Part shown: one piece after another, positions 38,634 through 46,623 of the stretch | How positions within the stretch are numbered: position 1 is the first letter of the stretch | Layout: each line of letters starts with the position of its first letter | NCBI RefSeq assembly: GCF_001431415.1 | Contig: NZ_LDJI01000026.1 | Coordinates: 1 to 64,000, forward strand | Direction of reading: 5' to 3' | Source of the DNA: Stenotrophomonas humi | Lineage (GTDB): Bacteria; Pseudomonadota; Gammaproteobacteria; Xanthomonadales; Xanthomonadaceae | DNA: 64,000 nt | Position numbers and translations under genes: made by a program | Notes under the pieces: generated by a model | Seen by the model: only the letters and a program-made list of their open reading frames with translations | The model's database searches: none | What the model was told of the DNA's origin: nothing

Positions 38634-39953
38634 ATGCTCTATAACCTGCATGAGTTGACCCGCAACCTGCTCGCGCCCTGGGTACACCAGGCGCAGGCCA
38701 ATGCGGCGTTCTTCAACAAACCGGGGCATTGGTGGTCAGCCATGCCGGGTGCCGATCGCTTTGCGGCGATGAACGAGTTGTTCCACCGCCTCGGCAAGGA
38801 TTACGAAAAGCCCGAATGGGGCATCCATGAGCTGGAACTGGACGGCGAGATCGTCCCCATCGCCCAGCTCACGGAGCTGGAAAAGCCGTTCTGCAAGCTG
38901 CTGCGCTTCAAGCGCCACAGCAACGAAACCTCCAAGGTCGAGGCCCTGCTCGCGCAGCCGATCGTGCTGGTCGTGGCGCCGCTGTCCGGCCATCACGCCA
39001 CGCTGCTGCGCGACACCGTGCGCACCCTGCTGCGTGACCACCGCGTCTATGTCACCGACTGGGTCGATGCACGCATGGTGCCGGTGCAGGAAGGTGAGTT
39101 CGGCCTGGATGATTACATCGAGTACGTGCAGGAATTCATCCGCCACCTCGGTGCCGACAACGTGCACGTCGTCAGCGTCTGCCAACCGACCGTACCGGTG
39201 CTTGCCGCCGTGTCACTGATGGCCAGCCGTGGCGAGCCCACGCCGCGCTCGCTGGTAATGATGGGCGGCCCGATCGATGCCCGCCACAGCCCCACCGCGG
39301 TCAACAACCTGGCCACGCGCAACCCGCTGTCGTGGTTCGAAAACAACGTCATCCACACCATTCCAGCGCCGTATCCGGGCCAGGGTCGCCGCGTCTATCC
39401 GGGCTTCCTTCAGCACGCCGGCTTCGTGGCGATGAATCCCAGCCGCCACCTGATGTCGCACTGGGATTTCTACACCGACCTGGTCAAGGGCGACATGGAC
39501 GATGCCAACGCGCATCGCCATTTCTATGACGAATACAACGCGGTGCTGGACATGCCGGCGAAGTTCTATCTGGACACCATCCGCGTGGTGTTCCAGGAGT
39601 TCCTGCTGCCGCGTGGTGAGTGGTACGTCCGTGGTGAGCATGTGGATCCCTCGGCGATCCGCGACACCGCGCTGTTGAGCATCGAAGGCGAACTGGACGA
39701 CATCGCCGGCCTCGGCCAGACCGAAGCCGCTCAGGCACTGTGCACCGGCATTCCGGCCTCGCGCCGCGACCACTTCATCGTTGAAGGCGCCGGTCATTAC
39801 GGCATCTTCAGCGGCCGCCGCTGGCGTGAAGTCGTGTACCCGAAGATGCGTGATTTCTTCATCGCCCAGTCGCAACCGGCTGCAGCGAAGAAGACCCGGA
39901 AAGCTGCAAGCCCCAGCAACGTCACCCCGCTGCGCCGTCGTACCCAACGCTGA
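38634..39953 (+). CDS. phaZ: intracellular poly(3-hydroxybutyrate) depolymerase
   Basis: The 439-residue alpha/beta hydrolase carries the pattern of intracellular PHB depolymerases, with a cysteine in the nucleophile elbow (VHVVSVCQPTVPVLAAVSLM, about residue 183). The C-terminal block ALLSIEGELDDIAGLGQTEAAQALC...HFIVEGAGHYGIFSGRRWRE supplies Asp and His. It should release hydroxybutyrate from stored granules. No phaC or phasin gene is in the window, so a different short-chain substrate is possible. The tail is Lys/Arg-rich. A terminator follows. Confidence 0.85.
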   Translation: MLYNLHELTRNLLAPWVHQAQANAAFFNKPGHWWSAMPGADRFAAMNELFHRLGKDYEKPEWGIHELELDGEIVPIAQLTELEKPFCKLLRFKRHSNETSKVEALLAQPIVLVVAPLSGHHATLLRDTVRTLLRDHRVYVTDWVDARMVPVQEGEFGLDDYIEYVQEFIRHLGADNVHVVSVCQPTVPVLAAVSLMASRGEPTPRSLVMMGGPIDARHSPTAVNNLATRNPLSWFENNVIHTIPAPYPGQGRRVYPGFLQHAGFVAMNPSRHLMSHWDFYTDLVKGDMDDANAHRHFYDEYNAVLDMPAKFYLDTIRVVFQEFLLPRGEWYVRGEHVDPSAIRDTALLSIEGELDDIAGLGQTEAAQALCTGIPASRRDHFIVEGAGHYGIFSGRRWREVVYPKMRDFFIAQSQPAAAKKTRKAASPSNVTPLRRRTQR

Positions 39954-39998
39954 GTGCGCTTGAAGCCCTTTTCCCTCCGGCAAAAGGGTCAAAAGCCA

Positions 39999-40024
39999 AA
40001 GGCCCCGGCAATCACCGGGGCCTT
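39999..40024 (+). terminator. terminator after phaZ
   Basis: Perfect arms AAGGCCCCGG and CCGGGGCCTT with a CAATCA loop. The T-run on the right is short, but CCTT/AAGG ends make it usable in both directions for phaZ and the convergent SMR genes. Confidence 0.7.
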
Positions 40025-40031
40025 CTGCGCT

Positions 40032-40346
40032 TTAGGACACTGCCTTCAATCCCACCACGCCGGCCACGATCACGCCTAGGCTGAGCAGACGCGCGGTACT
40101 GCGTGACTCGCCGAAGAACGCCATGTTCACCAGCACCGCCGCTGCCGTGCCCAGGCCAATCCACACCGCATAGGCCACGCTCAGCTGGATGTAGCGGAAC
40201 GACTGGTACAACAGTACGAACGACGCGCCAAAGCCGCCGAAGAACAGCAGCGCATTGAGCGCGCTCTTGCGCAGGCTGTAACGCTTCAGGCCAATCACGC
40301 CCAGCGTTTCCATCAGCGCCGCTGCCACCACCAAAAACCAGCCCAT
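40032..40346 (-). CDS. SMR-family transporter subunit, YkkD-like
   Basis: A 104-residue protein with four membrane helices. The essential Glu of the family is Glu13 (GWFLVVAAALMETLGVIGLK). The AYAVWIGLGTAAAVLVNMAFFGE block matches YkkD-type members. The ATG lies two bases after the stop of the partner gene. Paired SMR genes usually make an obligate heterodimer. YkkCD of Bacillus belongs to a guanidinium-export subtype, so guanidinium or lipophilic cations are candidate substrates. Confidence 0.9.
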   Translation of the reverse strand: MGWFLVVAAALMETLGVIGLKRYSLRKSALNALLFFGGFGASFVLLYQSFRYIQLSVAYAVWIGLGTAAAVLVNMAFFGESRSTARLLSLGVIVAGVVGLKAVS

Positions 40347-40347
40347 C

Positions 40348-40704
40348 TCAGCCGCCCTGACCGGCCGTGCCGGTGCTGTCTGCATTCCTGCCATCGGCCA
40401 GCTTCAACGCGATCACGCCGACCACCAGCAGCGCCATGAAGGCACCCTTGGCAACACTGAAACTCCCGTCGAACAGGAAGATATCCATCAACGCGGCACC
40501 CACCGTGCCCACCGCGGCAAACACCGCGTACACAGTGCCTGTCGGCAACGTTTCGCAGGCGCGGGCCAGCCATTGGAAGTCCACCAGGATCACCGCGATG
40601 ATCGGTATCCAGTGCCACCATGTCGTTGCCACGTTGAAGCCGTACACCCAGACCAGCTCGAACAGGCAGGTCAGGGCCACGTAAAACCAGCCTTTTCCGG
40701 CCAT
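40348..40704 (-). CDS. SMR-family transporter subunit, YkkC-like
   Basis: A 118-residue protein, four membrane helices, with the SMR Glu at residue 16 (GWFYVALTCLFELVWVYGF). LPTGTVYAVFAAVGTVGAALMDIFLF closely follows the YkkC pattern. GAGGAG precedes the ATG. It sits 45 bases after the TetR gene and two bases before the YkkD-like partner, so the three genes form an operon. No ykkC-type guanidine riboswitch is evident upstream. Confidence 0.9.
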   Translation of the reverse strand: MAGKGWFYVALTCLFELVWVYGFNVATTWWHWIPIIAVILVDFQWLARACETLPTGTVYAVFAAVGTVGAALMDIFLFDGSFSVAKGAFMALLVVGVIALKLADGRNADSTGTAGQGG

Positions 40705-40749
40705 GTGATTCTCCTCGTTGTTTTCTGCACCGCGCGGAAGCGCGATGAA

Positions 40750-41328
40750 TCAATGGGCCCGGTCGCGGCCCAGGCCGGCACGGATGAAACGCTCCAGCTC
40801 CACGCGATGCGCATGCGCTTCATCCGGTGCGGTAGCTGCGTACAGATGCACCTGCTCAGCTGCCGCTTCGATGGCACCGATCAACACCCGGGCCGCATAA
40901 CGCGGCTGCACGTCGGCGCTTATCGCGCCTTCTGCACGCGCCTGTACCAGCACCTGCTGCAGCCAGTCATACAACGGTGCGTAGATGGTTTCCCAGCGCC
41001 GCATCTCATCGGTCTGGGTCATGCCGCTGTACAGCAGCGCGACCACTTGATGCTGCTCTTCCACCACCGCGAAAATCGCATCCGCCAATGCGTCGAGCTG
41101 TGCGGCTGGCGACAGCCCGTCCAGCTGCACCTGCAGGCGCTGCAGCATGCGTGTGACTACCTGCTCGGCAATGCCCCCCATCACCGCCAGCCGCGATGGG
41201 AAGTACAGGTAGTACGTCCCCTGAGCGATGCCGGCACGTTTGACGATGTCCGAAACGGTGGTTTTTTCCACGCCTTTTTCGCCGAACACGGCAATGGCGG
41301 CCTCGATGATGGCGGTGCGCTTGTCCAT
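40750..41328 (-). CDS. TetR-family repressor of the SMR operon
   Basis: A 192-residue protein. The N-terminal HTH is typical of TetR: RTAIIEAAIAVFGEKGVEKTTVSDIVKRAGIAQGTYYLYFPSRLAVM. The C-terminal ligand domain is all-helical. First gene of the operon with two SMR transporters, and a 17-base palindrome lies between its promoter and start codon, so autorepression relieved by the exported compound is likely. Confidence 0.92.
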   Translation of the reverse strand: MDKRTAIIEAAIAVFGEKGVEKTTVSDIVKRAGIAQGTYYLYFPSRLAVMGGIAEQVVTRMLQRLQVQLDGLSPAAQLDALADAIFAVVEEQHQVVALLYSGMTQTDEMRRWETIYAPLYDWLQQVLVQARAEGAISADVQPRYAARVLIGAIEAAAEQVHLYAATAPDEAHAHRVELERFIRAGLGRDRAH

Positions 41329-41339
41329 GCACTCACAAC

Positions 41340-41383
41340 TGACTGACTGTCAGTCATTTTAGGGATTGGCGCTGCGAGGTCAA
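41340..41383 (-). promoter_or_regulatory. promoter and palindromic operator of the tetR-SMR operon
   Basis: On the minus strand TTGACC (41383-41378) and TAAAAT (41361-41356) are separated by 16 bases; each matches consensus at five of six positions. Directly downstream and touching the -10 is TGACTGAC-N-GTCAGTCA (41340-41356), a perfect 8+8 palindrome with one central base, ending 12 bases before the tetR ATG. A dimeric TetR bound here would block the start of transcription. Confidence 0.8.
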
Positions 41384-41683
41384 GGCAGACGCTCCCCGTG
41401 GGTAGGTGCACGTTCAAACTTCGTGGCAATCCGCAGGTGCGCTGCAAGCAATGAAGCTGATCGCCCATTGCCATAGGAAAAAGCCTGATCACCGGATGTC
41501 TGCCGCACTCTTTCTTGCCATGCGCCGCCTCGGCTCCTACCATTCGCGTCGTCGCCGCGGTGCTCGTGGCGACCGTAAGCGTTCACGTCAACCAACGCGC
41601 CCATCATCTCCGGCACTGCCGGGGCTGTTCGCCTGCTTGCGGGTGAAAGGCGCCTTTGCTTGACCGGATCAAGGAGATCTCCC
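41384..41683. other. gap without a supported gene
   Basis: About 300 bases between the tetR promoter and the small membrane protein gene. One plus-strand frame (41406-41663) is open but is Arg-rich, has no ribosome-binding site and resembles no family I know. I treat the region as non-coding; it should contain the promoter of the next gene. Confidence 0.45.
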
Positions 41684-41953
41684 GTGAACGCTGCAAACTC
41701 ATCCACTCATTTTTTTGGCATCCCCAAACTTCCCGTGCGCTACGGCTCACTGGTCATGCCGCTGCTGTTGTCGATACTGATGACCTGCATCGTGTCGCTG
41801 ATCAGCACGCTCAAGAGCATTGGCATGTCGCCTCAGCTCACCTCGCAGTGGCTGGGCGCATGGGGAATTTCATGGCTCATCGCATTTCCTGTGTTGCTGC
41901 TGCTTTTGCCTGTGGTTCGCAAGGCAACATCGGCGCTCGTGCGAGCGGCCTGA
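41684..41953 (+). CDS. small two-helix membrane protein, DUF2798-like
   Basis: 89 residues from a GTG start with AAGGAG seven bases upstream. Two hydrophobic helices (LVMPLLLSILMTCIVSLISTL and AWGISWLIAFPVLLLLLPVV) flanked by KLPVRYGS and VRKATSALV match the DUF2798 layout. Function is unknown. Confidence 0.75.
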   Translation: MNAANSSTHFFGIPKLPVRYGSLVMPLLLSILMTCIVSLISTLKSIGMSPQLTSQWLGAWGISWLIAFPVLLLLLPVVRKATSALVRAA

Positions 41954-41979
41954 TCACCGCACCCACAGCTAACACCGAA

Positions 41980-42006
41980 AAAAGGGGCGCCATTGGCGCC
42001 CCTTTT
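41980..42006. terminator. bidirectional terminator
   Basis: Perfect 12-base arms AAAAGGGGCGCC and GGCGCCCCTTTT around ATT, with more A on the left and T on the right. It serves both the DUF2798-like gene and the convergent HAAS/membrane gene. Confidence 0.92.
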
Positions 42007-42026
42007 CATTGCGTCTCGCGAATGGA

Positions 42027-43013
42027 TTACAGCCGTACCAGCAACTGCTTGGCCATTGCACCGTGCAACTGGCCAACACCGCGTGCCAAGTGCAGCGTGG
42101 CGAACAGCAACAGCGCACCTACCGCCACCGATACCGGCCACAACCAGAACCCTGCTGCGACGTTCACGCCGTCGATCCAGATGCCCACCGGTTGATCCAC
42201 GAACAACCTTGCCAGCGGTGCGAACATCAGCGCCAACGACAGCGACAGCAGCGTCGTGGCAATGGTGAAGTACAACGTGCCCAGCGGCAGCATCAGCAGG
42301 AAGTACAGCATCGTCAGCCAGGTCCGCACGTCGGAGAACATGGCACCGATACGCGCCAGCCAACTCTGGCTCTTGTCCATGTAGGCAGGACGACGCGGCA
42401 TGCGCACACCGAGCATGGTTTCGATGATGCGGCCTTCCACCAGTGACAACACCCGCACCGAGCCCAGGAACAGCAGCAGGATCGGGATGCCGATGATCAG
42501 GATCAGCAGCGACACCGACAACGACAATCCGGTCACCACCCAGGTGAAGAAGAAGGTACCGGTGGCCAGCGACAGCAGCATGTAGAACAGCGCGCCATAG
42601 GTGTGCGGGTCCAATGCCACGCCGAAGAAGCGCGCCGGCAACGAACGCTGCCCGGCAGGCGCCGGCGGCGGCGGAACCGCGGTGCCTGTCGAGGTTGCCG
42701 CAGCCGCCGCTGCCACTGCTGCCGGCGTCATCCGCATCCCCGGCGTACGCAGGGCACGGCTCACGGTGACTTCGGTCTCGCGGTAGATCTCCGCCACTTC
42801 TTCCGGCGCGCCATAGCTGCCGGCAACGCCTGCGATCACTTCGGCCTCGCTCTTGCCGGCCTGCTCGGCCAGCTCCGAGCGCAGGTATTCCTCGGCGTCA
42901 TACAGCGCGTCCTGGATCATCGCCGGGTCGGCGCCGGCCAGTGCGGCGCGCAGCTGCTCGAGGTACTCGGGAATCGTGGTCGGCAGCGCTCTTGGGGTGT
43001 TTTCGGTGTTCAT
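42027..43013 (-). CDS. HAAS-type membrane protein with sensor-like domain
   Basis: 328 residues. The N-terminal helical region (IPEYLEQLRAALAGADPAMIQDALYDAEEYLRSELAE...YGAPEEVAEIYR, residues 12-80) is the HAAS/DUF1700 fold often encoded next to PadR regulators. An Ala/Pro-rich linker (about 95-120) is followed by two paired membrane-helix hairpins (ALFYMLLSLATGTFFFTWVVTGLSLSVSLLILIIGIPILLLFL and a second similar unit), like the bacterial 'sensor' membrane domain. The start codon shares one base with the PadR stop (TGATG). Role unknown, probably envelope-stress-linked. Confidence 0.8.
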   Translation of the reverse strand: MNTENTPRALPTTIPEYLEQLRAALAGADPAMIQDALYDAEEYLRSELAEQAGKSEAEVIAGVAGSYGAPEEVAEIYRETEVTVSRALRTPGMRMTPAAVAAAAAATSTGTAVPPPPAPAGQRSLPARFFGVALDPHTYGALFYMLLSLATGTFFFTWVVTGLSLSVSLLILIIGIPILLLFLGSVRVLSLVEGRIIETMLGVRMPRRPAYMDKSQSWLARIGAMFSDVRTWLTMLYFLLMLPLGTLYFTIATTLLSLSLALMFAPLARLFVDQPVGIWIDGVNVAAGFWLWPVSVAVGALLLFATLHLARGVGQLHGAMAKQLLVRL

Positions 43014-43375
43014 CAGGTGATTCCCTCCAGTACGGATTCCAGCGAGTTCCGGGTGGCATCCCAAGCGGCGATCCACTGCCGCAGCGCGGCGCGACCGTCG
43101 TCATTGATGCGGTAGTAGCGCCGCGGCGGTCCCGCCACCGACGGTTCAACGTGACTTTCCAGCAGACCCGCCCCTTCCAGGTTGCGCAGCACCGGGTACA
43201 AGGCGCTCTGCTTGCCGCTGAGTACGCCCTCGCCAATCCGCTCCAGCTCCTTGGCGATCAGGTAGCCGTACAGCGGCTCGGGCGCCTTGGCCAGCACCGC
43301 CAGCAACGCCAGCGACACCGTGCCGGTGCTCAGCTCCTTCTGGAACTTGCGTAGATGGGCTTCCAAGTCGCTCAT
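43013..43375 (-). CDS. PadR-family transcription regulator
   Basis: 120 residues from the ATG at 43375, which has AGGAG eight bases upstream. The winged helix is typical: LSTGTVSLALLAVLAKAPEPLYGYLIAKEL, SGKQSALYPVLRNLEGAGLLES and PPRRYYRINDDGRAAL. Directly coupled to the HAAS membrane protein, a common PadR arrangement in which the membrane protein modulates or is the target of the regulator. Confidence 0.9.
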   Translation of the reverse strand: MSDLEAHLRKFQKELSTGTVSLALLAVLAKAPEPLYGYLIAKELERIGEGVLSGKQSALYPVLRNLEGAGLLESHVEPSVAGPPRRYYRINDDGRAALRQWIAAWDATRNSLESVLEGIT

Positions 43376-43408
43376 GACCCTCACTCCTGTGGACTAGCCT
43401 GAAGCCAA

Positions 43409-43433
43409 CACTATTACTTAGTTCGCTATAGTG
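43409..43433. promoter_or_regulatory. possible PadR operator
   Basis: CACTAT (43409-43414) and ATAGTG (43428-43433) form an inverted repeat with a 13-base AT-rich spacer, 34 bases upstream of the padR start. The surrounding AT-rich island is unlike the GC-rich context. Half-site and spacing are plausible for PadR but not diagnostic. Confidence 0.45.
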
Positions 43434-43452
43434 GATGTGCCAGTAGTCACTC

Positions 43453-45060
43453 CTACCTAAAGGACGCCCCCAGAACAGCCTGCTCGACCCGAGCCACCAG
43501 TTCGCCGGCCATGGCACGAGGGCGCCCCGCCAACCGCCTCAGCAACCGCTCCCTCAAAGGCGCATCCAATGGCGAGAATCCCCTGCTGCCACGCAGCCAA
43601 TCCTCAATCAGCTGCACATGCCAATCCTGCTGAACTGAATCCGGAGGCAGGTAGTCCAGCAGCAACTGCAATCGACGCCACAAGGGCAATGTCGCCAGCA
43701 CGTGCCGCATGCGATTCGCGGGGATATCGCCCAATGACCCCGACTCCCAGAGTGCTTCCAGCTGCGCCGCACTGATATGGGCCTGCCACTGCTGGCCTGC
43801 TGCGTCAAAGAGTCTTCCGATCACCCGGTCGTCCATAGCCAGCGTAGCCAGCAGTAAGGACCAGGATGCCCCCCCTTCGGCCCGGACCCATCCGCGTACA
43901 CATTGCCTGGCGAGCTTGGGAGACGAGCCCGCCAACACTTGTTCAAATCGGAACGCGTCCATCGACTCTGCACATTCCGCCAATGCGGAAACGGCAACGG
44001 CCAAGTGTCGTTGCGATCTTTCGTCAATCGCCTTCCGCCACAGCAGCTCCGGCTGTTCACCGCTCTGACGCATCAACCAGGCAGCGAGTCCACGCACGCC
44101 TGCAGAACGATCGAACACCGCCGACGGCAGCAACTGCGGCAAATCAGGCACCTGCAACTCGCTCAAGGTACGCAATGCCAAAGAGCGCACACGTCCGGAA
44201 TGCGCACGCTGCGCATGTCGTGCAAGAACCTGCTTTTCTCCCGAAGTTGCATCCCGCAGCCCACACTGAAAAGCATGCAACGCAATCGTTGGATGGGTAT
44301 CCAAGACAGCGTTCCAGCGAAGCTCCCGGCTCCAGGACTCATCCAGCGTGAATGCGATTGCATGTGCCCAAACGCGCGTGCGCGGACAATTGCTATGAAG
44401 CAACGCATCCAGAAGATTCCTTCGCCCGGGTTGCTGCAGCCACTCCAACGGACCTCGCTGGATCCATTGCGCATCCACTCTCTCGCTATCCAATAGACGC
44501 AATACCAGAGGCCACGCGCCCAACACCGCCTGCTCGTCACAATGCTCAAGCAGATGCATAACCACGCCTTGCACCGCCAGCCTTACTGGTGCAACCCAGT
44601 CATTGGCTCGAATCAGCGCCAATGAAAGCGTCAGCCGTCCCGGCCACAACTCCCCTTCCGCCAAAATTGCCTGCCGGAAACGCCCGTCTGGGTGACAGCC
44701 TCCGACAAACAGAAGAGCCTGACGCGTGGCATCGTCCAATTCCTCCAACGAAGGCAAGCCATCCGCTTGTTTCGGCCATTGTGCAAATGCCGCTACCGAC
44801 CAGCTGCGCAAGCGTAGATCCAGATCAGGGAGCCATGCTGCGGGCTGGTGTGCGATCCACCGCGAAGCCGCGACTTCCGGGCTCCTGATATGGAGCAACG
44901 CGGCGTCCAGCAGGGCATTTGCAACGGTCTCTGCCGAACCGTGTGAAGCCATAGCCTCAAGGCTCCGAGCATGAGGCGAAGCTCCCTCAGACACCCTCAT
45001 GACCGATGTGCCGGCGGGACTGGATACATTGAAAAATCGGCGAAAGATACGAGAGAACAT
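43453..45060 (-). CDS. large helical-repeat protein of unknown function
   Basis: 535 residues, no signal peptide, Ala/Leu/Trp/Arg-rich. The sequence is a series of amphipathic helix pairs, for example VRLAVQGVVMHLLEHCDEQAVL, RVRSLALRTLSELQVPDLPQLL and RSAGVRGLAAWLMRQSGEQPEL. This periodicity suggests HEAT/ARM-like repeats. I do not recognise the family. Base use is less GC-rich than the neighbours and the genes on both sides are unrelated, so recent gain is possible. The ATG at 45060 has AGGAG five bases upstream; a GTG at 45066 is too close to it. Confidence 0.7.
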   Translation of the reverse strand: MFSRIFRRFFNVSSPAGTSVMRVSEGASPHARSLEAMASHGSAETVANALLDAALLHIRSPEVAASRWIAHQPAAWLPDLDLRLRSWSVAAFAQWPKQADGLPSLEELDDATRQALLFVGGCHPDGRFRQAILAEGELWPGRLTLSLALIRANDWVAPVRLAVQGVVMHLLEHCDEQAVLGAWPLVLRLLDSERVDAQWIQRGPLEWLQQPGRRNLLDALLHSNCPRTRVWAHAIAFTLDESWSRELRWNAVLDTHPTIALHAFQCGLRDATSGEKQVLARHAQRAHSGRVRSLALRTLSELQVPDLPQLLPSAVFDRSAGVRGLAAWLMRQSGEQPELLWRKAIDERSQRHLAVAVSALAECAESMDAFRFEQVLAGSSPKLARQCVRGWVRAEGGASWSLLLATLAMDDRVIGRLFDAAGQQWQAHISAAQLEALWESGSLGDIPANRMRHVLATLPLWRRLQLLLDYLPPDSVQQDWHVQLIEDWLRGSRGFSPLDAPLRERLLRRLAGRPRAMAGELVARVEQAVLGASFR

Positions 45061-45179
45061 GGACACTCCTTGACCAAAATCCGTCTATCCTCACGCGTAC
45101 CGGATACACCCGCCAGTGCACTGGCAACGCTGTTCAGAGCCCCTCAGAATCTCCATATCCAACTAACGGAATCTTTTCG

Positions 45180-46094
<915 letters not shown>

Positions 46095-46225
46095 GCGGTC
46101 GACCCGGGCGGCAAGGCCTGCCCGAAGTGGATCACGCGGGCCAGCTCCCCCCTGCCTGGTCCTGCCTTCTGCACCGCAAAGGAGAGGACCGGGCACAAGA
46201 CGCCCCCGCCGCCCTGCATCCACGC

Positions 46226-46279
46226 TTGACAGCACGGCGCGCCCATGCAATTAATCAATTAACGAATTAGTTAAGTGAT
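46226..46279 (+). promoter_or_regulatory. promoter with ArsR-type palindromic operator
   Basis: TTGACA (46226-46231) is a perfect -35. ATTAAT (46250-46255) is a fair -10 at 18 bases. A 26-base AT-rich palindrome covers 46254-46279, with core TTAAC (46259-46263) and GTTAA (46270-46274) and outer ATCA/TGAT arms; 22 of 26 positions agree with the reverse complement. It ends five bases before the arsR ATG. The overlap of -10 and operator predicts autorepression. Confidence 0.75.
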
Positions 46280-46284
46280 TACCC

Positions 46285-46605
46285 ATGGCTGCCGACCAGA
46301 TCTTTGAAGCCTTGGCCTCGCGTCCACGCCGCGAGATCCTGGCCTACCTGTCCGCGCAGGAGCTCACCGCCGGCGAGATCGGCCAGCGCTTCGACATGAG
46401 CGCACCGGCCATCTCCCGCCACCTGTCGGTACTGGCTGCCGCCGGGTTGGTCACCAGCGAGCGCCGCGGCCAGTTCGTCTATTACCGGCTGACCCCGGAC
46501 AACATGGTCAACACCCTCAGCAGGTTCGCCTTCGAGGTTTGCCCCACGGCCGGCCCGCTGCAACGCGAATCGCGCCGCAAGGCCAAGGCCAAACCCGCGA
46601 CCTGA
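46285..46605 (+). CDS. ArsR-family regulator, SdpR-like
   Basis: 106 residues. The winged helix is clear: IFEALASRPRREILAYLSAQELTAGEIGQRFDMSAPAISRHLSVLAAAGLVTSERRGQFVYYRL. It resembles SdpR-type autorepressors and lacks the CxC metal motif of arsenic or zinc sensors, so a non-metal signal is likely. The C-terminal tail is Lys/Arg-rich. It precedes the cupin-DUF2867 gene by 18 bases, so the two are co-transcribed from the promoter that carries the palindrome. Confidence 0.9.
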   Translation: MAADQIFEALASRPRREILAYLSAQELTAGEIGQRFDMSAPAISRHLSVLAAAGLVTSERRGQFVYYRLTPDNMVNTLSRFAFEVCPTAGPLQRESRRKAKAKPAT

Positions 46606-46623
46606 TCGCCATCGAGGCACGCC

